The notes beneath the pieces are model-generated. The model was not told the origin of the DNA, did not search any database, and saw only the letters and a list, made by a program, of their open reading frames with translations. The translations under genes were made by a program, and so were the position numbers. Source: Flavobacteriaceae bacterium PS02293 (lineage in GTDB: Bacteria > Bacteroidota > Bacteroidia > Flavobacteriales > Weeksellaceae). Taken from it: DNA of 64,000 nt. Shown here in pieces: positions 8,297 through 16,747 of the stretch. The stretch is from positions 434,001-498,000 of the forward strand of contig JASCOV010000001.1 in the NCBI GenBank assembly GCA_029960045.1, read 5' to 3'. The number at the start of each line of letters is the position of its first letter. Positions within the stretch are counted from its first letter, which is position 1.

Positions 8297-9499
8297 TCAA
8301 ACCGTCACATTCCTAAAAGCAACCACAAAAGCCACCACAGAAGCGATAATTCCAATCGTGAAAACTGTGTAGGTCAATCGCAGTAATTTATATTTTCTGT
8401 TCAGAACAATTCCCAGATAATAAAGGTCTTTTATCATTGTATCGTACAGATATTGTCGGTCGCTCATCATTTCTTTCATTGCCCAGAGATATTCCTCCAT
8501 TGGCATTTTGTAGAAATTTCCGAAGAAAAGGAGATTCACTTTTTTCTCTTCGATTTCCTTGCGGGTAAACGTTCCGCTGGACACTTTTGGCCTTGTTGAC
8601 ATTATTGCCAGAATAATACAGGCAACACTTGACATTATCATTATGAAAGTCGGAACAATCAAATGCGAATTACTCGGCGCATCCAGTTTTGGAATCAATG
8701 TCGATAACGCAACGGAAATAATAATTGCGTTTACAGAAAGCAGGATATTCGCTTTGCTATCAGCAATTTGACTCAATTTTGTGTGGTTATTCAGCGTCAC
8801 ACGGAACATTGTTTCTATACCACGTTCTGGTGATTCCAGTTTTTCCAGTTTCTTCTTATTTAGAAGTGCTTTGTCATTATCTTCAGCAGATTTTTTCTTT
8901 TTCTCCTCTTTCAGATTCTGGATATTAGAAAGGATTCTATCCACATTTTTCTCCTTGATTGGTTGCCAGTTTTCTTTGGCATATTTTGTATAAAACTGAT
9001 GTTTCGAGAAGAAAACGATATTAAGCTCAGACCATTGTTGCTTACTAAATTTCTGATGATGAACCTCTTTGATTTCCTGTCTCAAATTCTCACAAATCCT
9101 GAAATAATCATCTGAAGCCAAATGATACAAATCTGCATCTTTTATCACTTCTTCCAGATGATTTTTTGGTTTGTAAAATTTGTCGGTTGCCAAAATCAAT
9201 TCTCCGATTTTCGCAATCCTTTCTTCAGAAAACTGATGTTGTTTTAAAAAATCAGAAGCTATTTTTCGACTTTCCTCCTCGTGATTATCAGCGTCATCCA
9301 CATAACCCAAATCGTGAAACCAGCCTGCCAAAAGCAGATTTTCTGTATCTTCAGGATTGATGTTTTCTTCCTTTGCAAGAATTTTTATTTTCTCAACAAC
9401 CTGAATCGTGTGGTCAAGATTATGATAAGTATAGACAGAAGATAATTTATCTTTGAGCAAGTTTTTTGCGTAATCTTCCGAGATTTTCAAAATATCCAT
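8297..9499 (-). CDS. HD-domain phosphohydrolase fused to a Pycsar-effector-type membrane domain
   Basis: This 400-residue protein has two parts. Residues 20-190 form an HD domain: H26 and H30 in YTYHNLDHT, H62-D63 in GWFHDLGY, and D121/D123 in KDADL are the likely metal ligands, as in cyclic-nucleotide or nucleotide phosphohydrolases. After a lysine-rich linker (195-222), residues 225-400 match the Pycsar effector (PycTM, formerly DUF5706) pattern: TLNNHTKLSQIADSKANILL, membrane segments near 253-270 and 282-300, a cytoplasmic stretch with YLYDTMIKDLYYLG, and a last membrane segment at 378-395. In Pycsar defence the effector responds to cCMP or cUMP from a pyrimidine cyclase. No cyclase gene lies in this window. 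A -7 box (9515-9522) precedes it. Confidence 0.85.
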   Translation of the reverse strand: MDILKISEDYAKNLLKDKLSSVYTYHNLDHTIQVVEKIKILAKEENINPEDTENLLLAGWFHDLGYVDDADNHEEESRKIASDFLKQHQFSEERIAKIGELILATDKFYKPKNHLEEVIKDADLYHLASDDYFRICENLRQEIKEVHHQKFSKQQWSELNIVFFSKHQFYTKYAKENWQPIKEKNVDRILSNIQNLKEEKKKKSAEDNDKALLNKKKLEKLESPERGIETMFRVTLNNHTKLSQIADSKANILLSVNAIIISVALSTLIPKLDAPSNSHLIVPTFIMIMSSVACIILAIMSTRPKVSSGTFTRKEIEEKKVNLLFFGNFYKMPMEEYLWAMKEMMSDRQYLYDTMIKDLYYLGIVLNRKYKLLRLTYTVFTIGIIASVVAFVVAFRNVTV

Positions 9500-9514
9500 A
9501 AAGTCAATTTAAAA

Positions 9515-9522
9515 CAAATTTA
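9515..9522 (-). promoter_or_regulatory. -7 box (TAAATTTG) upstream of the HD/Pycsar-type gene
   Basis: Minus strand TAAATTTG matches TAnnTTTG, 15 bases before the ATG. No TTG is found at the expected upstream distance. Confidence 0.4.
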
Positions 9523-9613
9523 AGAAAGTATAATGGCTTTTAAATTTTTAATTTTGTTAAATATTGTTAGAGTTTCAGTAATTTTAAACTTTTAATTATA
9601 AAATGATAATTAT

Positions 9614-9679
9614 GGCAGCTTAATCCGCCTGTAGTTTATCCTGAGCTTGTCGAAGGGCTCATCGCTCAAGTCGGGCTGC
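9614..9679 (-). repeat. Dispersed nested-hairpin repeat, copy 2 (outer stem only)
   Basis: The plus strand begins GGCAGCTTAATCCGCC and ends CAAGTCGGGCTGC, like the termini of the copy at 23130-23315, but the inner T-run/A-run stem is missing. In its place is CCTGAGCTTGTCGAAGGG. The outer arms GCAGCTT (9615-9621) and GGGCTGC (9673-9679) pair with two G-T wobbles. It lies in the 315-base gap 9500-9814, which has no gene. Confidence 0.7.
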
Positions 9680-9720
9680 AGATTCTACATTACAACAACA
9701 TTGATTATAAAAAAACAAAT

Positions 9721-9775
9721 TTTGTCATTCCGTAGAAATCTAAACAGTTCTGAATTTCTTTAACAGAATAACAAA
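9721..9775. repeat. Degraded copy of the TTTGTCATTCC hairpin family
   Basis: TTTTGTCATTCCGTAGAAATCT is followed by AAACAGTTCT and a decayed right arm ending AATAACAAA. It resembles the intact hairpins at 34013, 36839 and 48299 but no longer pairs well. Confidence 0.5.
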
Positions 9776-9814
9776 CTGAATTTTTTTAGAAATATTTTAT
9801 CAACCAGAACAATT

Positions 9815-12800
9815 ATGAAATATATATACCAATTTTCTTTATCAATAATAATTTCATTAGCTACAATTTCCTGCGCAGTTCAACAAGCTGATTACGGAAA
9901 GAATGCCAAAAATTTTGAAAAGAATTCAACCATAAAAGATAGCATTATTCATACATTTTATCTGGTTGGTGATGCTGGAAATCTTGACCAAGACGAAGCT
10001 TTCCATAATATGAATATTCTGAAAGATTCATTGTCCAAAGCTCCTGAGAATAGTACGCTTATTTTTCTTGGCGATAACATTTATCCGTCAGGAATGCCAA
10101 AAAAGGAAGATAAAGAAAGAGGTTTAGCAGAGAAAAAAATCGATAACCAAATCTCATTGTCCAATCAATTCAAAGGAAAAACGATTTTCATTCCGGGGAA
10201 TCACGATTGGTATAATAACGGGATTAAAGGACTAAAACGTGAAGAAGAATATGTGACAGAAAAATTCGGAGACAAAAATGCATTTGCACCAAGAAACGGC
10301 TGTCCAATCGAAACCAGAAAAATCAACAAAAAACTGACATTGATTTTAGTGGATACAGAATGGGTTTTAGCAGATTGGAATAAAAATCCAAATATCAATG
10401 AAAAATGCGACATCAAAACCCGAGAAGATTTTTATACAGAATTCGAAGACCAATTGAATAAAAATCAGAACAAAACAATTGTCGTTGCAACACATCATCC
10501 GCTGATTACACAAGGTTCTCACGGTGGATATTACTCTTGGGAAAAGCAGATTTTTCCTTTCGAGAATAGATTTCCGTTGCCGTTTTTAGCTTCTGTTATT
10601 AATCTTGCAAGAGCAACAGGAGGATTTTCTCATCAAGATATTTCCAATCAGAATTATAAAAACTTGTCCGATAGACTCAAAACATTGATTGGCGGACGAA
10701 AAAATGTAGTCGTAGTTTCCGGTCACGACCATAACTTGCAATACATCGAGCAAGGCGATGTCAGACAAATCATCAGCGGAGCAGGCTCCAAAACCGAATC
10801 TGCAAAAGCCGTTAAAGAAAATGATTTTTCATTTGGGAAAAATGGTTACGCTGAACTTAAAATTTCAAAATCCGGAAATGCAGAAGTAAGTTTTTATAAT
10901 CTTAATCCGGAAAAATCGGAATTATTATTCAGAAAAACGGTTCTTGGAACTGAAGAAAAAACTTCCAAAGATTATCCGAAAAACTTCTCGGAATATACAA
11001 AGGCTTCAATCTACGATTCATCAATGACCAAGAAAAGTAAGCTCTACGAATTTCTTTGGGGAAAACATTACAGAGATTATTATTCTAAAAAAATCAATGT
11101 GAAAAATCTGGCTTTGGATACGCTTTTCGGAGGTGTGAAAACCGATAGAGCAGGAGGTGGACATCAAACCAAATCTCTCCGTCTGGAAACCAAAACAGGA
11201 AACGAATATGTTATCAGAGCGCTCAAAAAAAGTGGCGTGAGATTTTTACAGGCTGTTGCATTCAAAAATCAATACGTTGTAGACGATTTTGACGGAAGTT
11301 ATGCTGATAAATTTCTACTGGATTTTTACACAACTTCTCATCCTTACACACCTTTAGCAGTTGGTGAAATGTCCGACAAATTGGGAATTCGTCATACAAC
11401 ACCCGAACTTTTTTATATTCCGAAACAGAAGACTTTGAAAAGCTTCAATGAAACTTTTGGTGACGAATTATATTATCTCGAAGACCGACCAATGGAAACC
11501 GACGAAAATCCAAACAAAGTTATCGGAACAGACGAAGTAATCCTGAATCTTGCCAAAGACGAAAAGTATAAAATAGATGAAAAAGCTTGGATAAAAGCGC
11601 GTTTGTTCGATATGTTGATTGGCGATTGGGACAGACATCACGACCAATGGAAATTCGAAGCGAAAAAAGAAAATGGAGATGTGATTTACAGTCCGATTCC
11701 GAAAGACAGGGACCAAGCGTTTTCGAAATATGACGGACTGATTTTGTCTTTGGTAATGAGAATTCCGGATTTGAGACATATGCAGGGATTTGGTGAAAAA
11801 ATCAGAGATGTGAAATGGTTCAATCGCGAACCTTATCCTTTGGATTTGGCTTTCACAAAGAATTCTAGTGAGAAAGACTGGCTGGATGTTGCCGATTTTA
11901 TTCAAAACAATTTAACTGAAAATGACATCAGAAAAGCATTTGAAAATCTGCCGAAAGAAACTCAAGATAAGGTTTCCGAAGATTTGATTCAGAAATTATT
12001 GATTCGTAAAGTCGATTTGAAAAAATATGCATCGGAATATTTTAAATTTTTGGAAAGAAAAGTAATGCTGACGGGAACAGACAAAAAAGATAAAATTGTT
12101 GTCACAAGATTGCCAAACAATGAAACCGAAGTTAAAATCTATCGTCTGAAAAAATCAGGCGAAGAATTGGAATCTTCCAAGATTTATTCTGGAAAAGAAA
12201 CTAAAGAAGTCTGGATTTATGCGCTTTCTGATGATGATGAATTTGTTGTGGAAGGAAAATCAAAATCGAGTATCAAAGTTAGATTGTTAGGTGGTTTGGA
12301 TGAAGATAAATACACCGTTTCTAATGCCAAAAACTTGAGAATCTACGATTACAAAAGCAAGAAAAATAACTTTGAAAACAAAGGAAACGCCAATGTAACC
12401 TTAACCGACGATTACGACATCAATCAATATAATTACAAAAAACCAAAGTATAACAGCACTTTGGTAATGCCAAATCTTGGTTTCAATCCTGATGATGCGC
12501 TTTCTTTTGGTGTTGTCGGAACTTATATTATGAACAATTTTGTACAAAATCCGTTTTCTCAGAAACATCAGTTAAAAGCCAATTATTTTACAGGAACCAA
12601 AGGTTACGAGTTGGCTTACCAAGGCGTTTTTCCACAATTGACAGGAGGTTGGTTTTATGGTTTGGATGCGAGAGTTACGAGTTCGCATTACATCCGAAAT
12701 TTCTACGGAATAGGGAATGAAACAGTCAATTTGAATGAAGAATTTGGAAACCGATTTACTAATGTGAGAGCGAAAGAATTTGCATTTTCTCCATCTGTTA

Positions 12801-13492
12801 ATTGGAACAAAAATGCATCAACATTCTCAGCGAAACTGAAATATGAAGTTCTGAAAATCGATAGAACAGCTGACCGTTATATTTCTTTGCCAAATGTTGT
12901 GAACGAAGATGTTTTCAATTCGAAACAGTTTGGTGGAGCGGATGTTTCCTTTAATTATGAAAATTATGACAACAAAGCCAATCCGAAACTGGGAATGAAA
13001 TTCGATGTAAGAGCGGTTTACAATATGAATCTTGAAAATACCGACAGAAACTATACTTCGCTCGAAACAGGACTTGGATTTTTACATTATTTGACAACAA
13101 ATAAAAGATTGGTTTGGTCTTCTTATGCAAAAGCAAAATGGCTTTTAGGAGACGGTTACGAGTTTTATCAGATGTCAACTTTGGGTGGAAATAATGATTT
13201 GAGAGGTTTCCGATTCAATCGTTTTTATGGGAAGAATTCATTCTTTCAAACCACAGACTTGAAGTATGAAGTCGGGAAAATCAAAAACTCGATTTTACCT
13301 TTGAGTTATGGCTTTTTCGGTGGATTTGATTTAGGAAGAGTTTGGAATCCGAACGAAAGTTCCAACAAATGGCACAATTCTTACGGTGGCGGATTTTGGT
13401 TGAATGCAGTTGACGCGATTTCTTTGAATGCTTCTTATTTCAATTCTTCTGATGGTGGAAGATTGGTTATTGGAATTGGCGGAACTTTTTAA
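9815..13492 (+). CDS. Metallophosphoesterase fused to an outer-membrane beta-barrel
   Basis: This 1225-residue envelope protein has a lipoprotein-type signal (LATISC, C20). Residues 45-350 form a calcineurin-like phosphoesterase with the motifs GDAGN, GDNIYPSG, GNHDW, HHPL and SGHDHNLQ, which supply the two-metal site. Residues about 420-760 form a separate domain with RLFDMLIGDWDRHHDQWKFE and then PIPKDRDQAF. These resemble the catalytic-loop and metal-binding aspartate motifs of atypical kinase folds (Fam20/CotH-like), which is only an inference. The C-terminal 400 residues are alternating beta strands ending in GGRLVIGIGGTF, as in BamA/TamA-type barrels. It is a Bacteroidota-typical architecture with unknown substrate. 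The N-terminal domain is predicted to be periplasmic or surface exposed. Confidence 0.85.
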   Translation: MKYIYQFSLSIIISLATISCAVQQADYGKNAKNFEKNSTIKDSIIHTFYLVGDAGNLDQDEAFHNMNILKDSLSKAPENSTLIFLGDNIYPSGMPKKEDKERGLAEKKIDNQISLSNQFKGKTIFIPGNHDWYNNGIKGLKREEEYVTEKFGDKNAFAPRNGCPIETRKINKKLTLILVDTEWVLADWNKNPNINEKCDIKTREDFYTEFEDQLNKNQNKTIVVATHHPLITQGSHGGYYSWEKQIFPFENRFPLPFLASVINLARATGGFSHQDISNQNYKNLSDRLKTLIGGRKNVVVVSGHDHNLQYIEQGDVRQIISGAGSKTESAKAVKENDFSFGKNGYAELKISKSGNAEVSFYNLNPEKSELLFRKTVLGTEEKTSKDYPKNFSEYTKASIYDSSMTKKSKLYEFLWGKHYRDYYSKKINVKNLALDTLFGGVKTDRAGGGHQTKSLRLETKTGNEYVIRALKKSGVRFLQAVAFKNQYVVDDFDGSYADKFLLDFYTTSHPYTPLAVGEMSDKLGIRHTTPELFYIPKQKTLKSFNETFGDELYYLEDRPMETDENPNKVIGTDEVILNLAKDEKYKIDEKAWIKARLFDMLIGDWDRHHDQWKFEAKKENGDVIYSPIPKDRDQAFSKYDGLILSLVMRIPDLRHMQGFGEKIRDVKWFNREPYPLDLAFTKNSSEKDWLDVADFIQNNLTENDIRKAFENLPKETQDKVSEDLIQKLLIRKVDLKKYASEYFKFLERKVMLTGTDKKDKIVVTRLPNNETEVKIYRLKKSGEELESSKIYSGKETKEVWIYALSDDDEFVVEGKSKSSIKVRLLGGLDEDKYTVSNAKNLRIYDYKSKKNNFENKGNANVTLTDDYDINQYNYKKPKYNSTLVMPNLGFNPDDALSFGVVGTYIMNNFVQNPFSQKHQLKANYFTGTKGYELAYQGVFPQLTGGWFYGLDARVTSSHYIRNFYGIGNETVNLNEEFGNRFTNVRAKEFAFSPSVNWNKNASTFSAKLKYEVLKIDRTADRYISLPNVVNEDVFNSKQFGGADVSFNYENYDNKANPKLGMKFDVRAVYNMNLENTDRNYTSLETGLGFLHYLTTNKRLVWSSYAKAKWLLGDGYEFYQMSTLGGNNDLRGFRFNRFYGKNSFFQTTDLKYEVGKIKNSILPLSYGFFGGFDLGRVWNPNESSNKWHNSYGGGFWLNAVDAISLNASYFNSSDGGRLVIGIGGTF

Positions 13493-13501
13493 AGTAATGT
13501 A

Positions 13502-14032
13502 ATGATAGAAACCAAACGTCTTATTCTGAAACCTTATTCGTTGGATTTTGCGGAAGAATTTTATACTAAATTTCAAAACGATAAAACCTTTCTGGAAGGC
13601 TATTTTTCCAGAACTTTGAGTGTAACCAAAACTTTGGAAGAAACAAAATTATATTTCCAAAAGAAGTTTGAAAGTTGCCAAAAGAATGAAGGTTTTTATT
13701 TCGGGATTTTTCTGAAAGAATCAGATGAATTGATTGGGCATATTTCTATCAGAGAAATCGATTGGTCGGTTCCGAAAGGCGAGTTGGCATATTTTATCTT
13801 CAATGATTTTTCTGGAAACAAATATTCTTATGAAGCGTTGGAAGCATTTCGTGATTTCTGTATGAATGAAAAAGAAATGACTCGGATCTTTATGAAAATA
13901 GCACCAGAAAATATCGCCAGCAAAAAAGTAGCAGAATTCTGCAATTTTGAGTTTGAAGGTTTGCTGAAAAACGATTATAGAAAACGTCAGAAAGTTCTTA
14001 CAGATATGTTGCTTTATTCATTTACGAAGTAG
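13502..14032 (+). CDS. GNAT-family N-acetyltransferase (RimJ/RimL type)
   Basis: This 176-residue cytosolic enzyme starts MIETKRLILKPYSLDFAEEF, the usual opening of RimJ-like acetyltransferases. The central strand FGIFLKESDELIGHISIREI and the end strand KKVAEFCNFEFEGLLKNDYR also fit. It transfers acetyl from acetyl-CoA to an amine, either a protein N-terminus or a small molecule; the substrate is unknown. It starts 9 bases after the phosphoesterase stop, so it is probably read through from it. Confidence 0.87.
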   Translation: MIETKRLILKPYSLDFAEEFYTKFQNDKTFLEGYFSRTLSVTKTLEETKLYFQKKFESCQKNEGFYFGIFLKESDELIGHISIREIDWSVPKGELAYFIFNDFSGNKYSYEALEAFRDFCMNEKEMTRIFMKIAPENIASKKVAEFCNFEFEGLLKNDYRKRQKVLTDMLLYSFTK

Positions 14033-14043
14033 ATTTATTGCTT

Positions 14044-14502
14044 CTATTTAGGCTTAAGTTCGGTGGTTTTTAACCAATCAATATATTTTTCAGTAAATAT
14101 TTTTCTATTATCTTTATCAATAAAGGAAAAATAATATTCAATCAAGTTGGGATTATTTTTGCAGAATTCTAAAGTGCAATTTTGAATGCTGGTTAACTGA
14201 AAATAAGGCATTTTTTCAATTCTGTCTGCGATGATAATTGCAATTTCGCCTTGTGTTAAATTTCTTTTTAAACACTCGGATTTAATATTTGTCGAAGTGT
14301 TATTAGTGAAAAAATTGACAAGTATCGGTAGAGATTTTTCTTTGTAAGCAATTATTTTTTTTGCTTCATTAGTTTTAATAATATCGACCGAATTCTCTAT
14401 CGAAATTTTATTAATCAATTGATGAAAATCTTCCTTAGTCTGAGCAAAAAATAAACTCAAATTTGAAATAAAAAACATCAATGTAAGTAAGCGTTTTTTC
14501 AT
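14044..14502 (-). CDS. Exported protein of unknown function
   Basis: The protein has 152 residues from the ATG at 14502, which begins a good signal peptide (MKKRLLTLMFFISNLSLFFA). A TTG six codons upstream is possible but would spoil the signal. The mature part is helical and polar, with three cysteines (around residues 83, 117 and 122). It resembles no family I know. It lies 31 bases downstream of the lipoprotein gene on the same strand, probably in one transcript, and is convergent with the acetyltransferase gene. Confidence 0.6.
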   Translation of the reverse strand: MKKRLLTLMFFISNLSLFFAQTKEDFHQLINKISIENSVDIIKTNEAKKIIAYKEKSLPILVNFFTNNTSTNIKSECLKRNLTQGEIAIIIADRIEKMPYFQLTSIQNCTLEFCKNNPNLIEYYFSFIDKDNRKIFTEKYIDWLKTTELKPK

Positions 14503-14533
14503 TTCTAATGATAAATTCAAGTCAAATGAAATG

Positions 14534-15394
14534 TTATTTCAACTTCAATTGATAAAGATTTCCTGTGATTTTTTTGTCGCCTTCATCTGTCATTAGAATC
14601 GTATTTTCATCTTTGAAACAAAGTCCTTCTTTCTGAGTATGATGATTCAGCTCAATTTTTTCGATATCTCCAGAGAAGAAATTATTACTCTTCCAATTGG
14701 TGAAAATCCAGACTTTGTCAGAGCTTAAAATCGCCACTTTATCTTTGTTTGGACTTATGTCTGCGCTTGTTACAGCACAATGATTGAACTGGTCACAAGT
14801 CACAAAGCTTCCGATTTTTTTCGCAGGTAATTTTTGAGTGGAATTATTGTCAACTTCATAAAGAACTGTCGTTCCATCAAACTTCGAACTTCTGTTTTTC
14901 GTAAAAAGATAAAACTTGTTGTTATGAATAAAGAATGATTCTACATCAAATATTTTGTCTTTTTTCTTCGGTGGAAATTCGGTTTGTTCCGGATAATAGA
15001 ATTGAACAATTGATTCCGCTTTTGCTTCATCTTTATTTAAATCTGAAGCGTTTATTTTATAGATTGCTAAGTTCTGCCTTTCGTTATCATTATTCCCAAA
15101 ATCGCCGATGTAGATATTGCCTTCATCGTCAGAAGTCAGATCTTCCCAATCGTTATTTTCAACATTTGTGATTGTGATTTGCTTGATCAATTCTCCTTTT
15201 TCATTAAAACCAAAAAGGATATTATGATTGTGATTATCCTCAATTGTCCAGATTAATGGCGATGCTTTGGAAATCTCACAAGCTGATGCTTCTTTTATTT
15301 TTTTTGGTAATGAAGCGATGGTAGAAAAATTCTCCTGAGTCTGTGAACAGGAAAATGTAATCGATAATAATGCTAAAAAGGAAAATACTTTCAT
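14534..15394 (-). CDS. Lipoprotein with propeller-like repeats, paralogue of 1398-2279
   Basis: This 286-residue protein has a lipobox near residue 16 (LLSITFSCSQ), so it is membrane-anchored. It shares with the protein at 1398-2279 the order DWEDLTSDDEGNIYIGDFGN, FYYPEQTEFPPK, FDVESFFIHNNKFYLFTK and a final KEGLCFKDENTILMTDEGD. The blade-like repeats and acidic DEGN/DEGD turns suggest a calcium-binding propeller of the SdiA-regulated/phytase-like type. Function is not established. The difference in export signal (lipoprotein here, soluble there) suggests that the paralogues work at different places. Confidence 0.72.
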   Translation of the reverse strand: MKVFSFLALLSITFSCSQTQENFSTIASLPKKIKEASACEISKASPLIWTIEDNHNHNILFGFNEKGELIKQITITNVENNDWEDLTSDDEGNIYIGDFGNNDNERQNLAIYKINASDLNKDEAKAESIVQFYYPEQTEFPPKKKDKIFDVESFFIHNNKFYLFTKNRSSKFDGTTVLYEVDNNSTQKLPAKKIGSFVTCDQFNHCAVTSADISPNKDKVAILSSDKVWIFTNWKSNNFFSGDIEKIELNHHTQKEGLCFKDENTILMTDEGDKKITGNLYQLKLK

Positions 15395-15422
15395 CTGATG
15401 AAATTAAATAAAATATAAGACA

Positions 15423-15454
15423 TAAAAAAATGCGCAGCCAAAAAGCTACGCATT
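15423..15454 (-). terminator. Terminator of queA
   Basis: On the minus strand AATGCGTAGC and GCTGCGCATT form a 10-bp stem with one mismatch around TTTTTG, followed by a run of seven Ts. It lies 23 bases after the queA stop. Confidence 0.8.
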
Positions 15455-15476
15455 AGTATTTTAAAAATTAAAATTC

Positions 15477-16526
15477 TTAAAGAATCAACATTGCGTCTCC
15501 GTAAGAATAGAATTTGTATTTTTCTTTGATGGCTTCCTCATAAGCTCTCATTACAAAATCTTTGTTTGCAAATGCTGCAATCATCATAATCAACGTGGAT
15601 TTTGGTGTATGGAAATTAGTAATCATTGCGTTTGCAACTCCAAAATCGTGTGGTGGATAGATGAATTTGTTGGTCCAACCTCTGTACGCAGAGATCTTCT
15701 TGTTAGAAGAAACAGATGTTTCCAAAGCTCTCATTGTAGTTGTACCAACGGCACAAACTCTGCGTCCTTCTTCAACAGCTCTGTTGATTTTCTCTGCATT
15801 TTTTTCATCAATAATAGCTTCCTCAGATTCCATTTTGTGTTTGGAAAGATCTTCAACTTCAATTGGATTGAAAGTTCCAAGACCAACGTGAAGCGTGATT
15901 TCAGCAAAATCAATTCCTTTGATCTCCAGTCTTTTCATCAAATGTTTTGAGAAGTGCAGACCTGCAGTTGGAGCCGCAACAGCACCTTCTACTTTTGCAT
16001 AAATGGTCTGATATCTTTCAGCATCTTCCGGTTCAACGTCTCTTTTGATATATTTTGGAAGTGGTGTTTCACCAAGTTCTGTCAGTTTTGAACGGAATTC
16101 TTCATAAGAACCATCGAACAAGAATCTAAGTGTTCTTCCTCTTGATGTTGTATTGTCGATAACTTCTGCAACCAAAGATTCGTCTTCGGTAAAGAATAAT
16201 TTGTTACCAATTCTGATTTTTCTTGCCGGATCAACCAATACGTCCCAAACTCTTGTTTCACGATCTAGTTCTCTTAATAAGAAAACCTCAATTTTTGCTC
16301 CAGTTTTTTCTTTGTTTCCGAACAATCTTGCAGGGAAAACCTTAGTATTATTGAAAATAAAAAGATCTTTCTCGTCAAAATATTCAATAACGTCTTTGAA
16401 TAAACGGTGAGTGATGGTTTCGGTTTTTCTGTCAAGAACCATTAGTCTCGCTTCGTCGCGGTTTTCTGATGGGTGTTCAGCTAGTAATTCTTCTGGCAGA
16501 TCAAAATTAAAATCGGATGTCTTCAT
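15477..16526 (-). CDS. queA: S-adenosylmethionine:tRNA ribosyltransferase-isomerase (queuosine synthesis)
   Basis: This 349-residue enzyme moves the ribosyl group of SAM onto preQ1 at position 34 of tRNA, making epoxyqueuosine. Typical segments are [15 protein letters not shown] at the N-terminus, [28 protein letters not shown] and [10 protein letters not shown], and near the end [16 protein letters not shown]. The start chosen is the ATG at 16526 (MKTSDF). A longer frame to 16580 adds 18 residues without family match and would run through the promoter boxes at 16567-16597. Confidence 0.96.
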   Translation of the reverse strand: MKTSDFNFDLPEELLAEHPSENRDEARLMVLDRKTETITHRLFKDVIEYFDEKDLFIFNNTKVFPARLFGNKEKTGAKIEVFLLRELDRETRVWDVLVDPARKIRIGNKLFFTEDESLVAEVIDNTTSRGRTLRFLFDGSYEEFRSKLTELGETPLPKYIKRDVEPEDAERYQTIYAKVEGAVAAPTAGLHFSKHLMKRLEIKGIDFAEITLHVGLGTFNPIEVEDLSKHKMESEEAIIDEKNAEKINRAVEEGRRVCAVGTTTMRALETSVSSNKKISAYRGWTNKFIYPPHDFGVANAMITNFHTPKSTLIMMIAAFANKDFVMRAYEEAIKEKYKFYSYGDAMLIL

Positions 16527-16566
16527 AAAATTTACGGATTTTATTGTTTTAAATTTTTTGGAACTG

Positions 16567-16597
16567 CAAAGATACAACATTAGAAAGCCTTTGTCAA
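16567..16597 (-). promoter_or_regulatory. Promoter of queA
   Basis: Minus strand: TTG (16597-16595), 20 bases, then TATCTTTG (16574-16567). Both the -33-like and -7 elements fit the Bacteroidota consensus. The ATG follows 40 bases later, supporting the shorter start. Confidence 0.6.
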
Positions 16598-16747
16598 GTA
16601 AATCTCTCTTTTCGAAATTCGGATTGATGACATTATGAATTATTTGATATTTTTTTAGAAAATTAGTAATGTTATTTGGTGTTTTCTACAAAAAACATTT
16701 AATTTAGTGCATTTAAAAGTTGTTATCGCCAATTAATTCGCTTTGTT

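Noticed and set aside
8297..9499. A complete Pycsar defence system
   Set aside because: The effector-type domain is convincing, but no pyrimidine cyclase lies within the window and the GAF protein at 4729 has no cyclase motifs.
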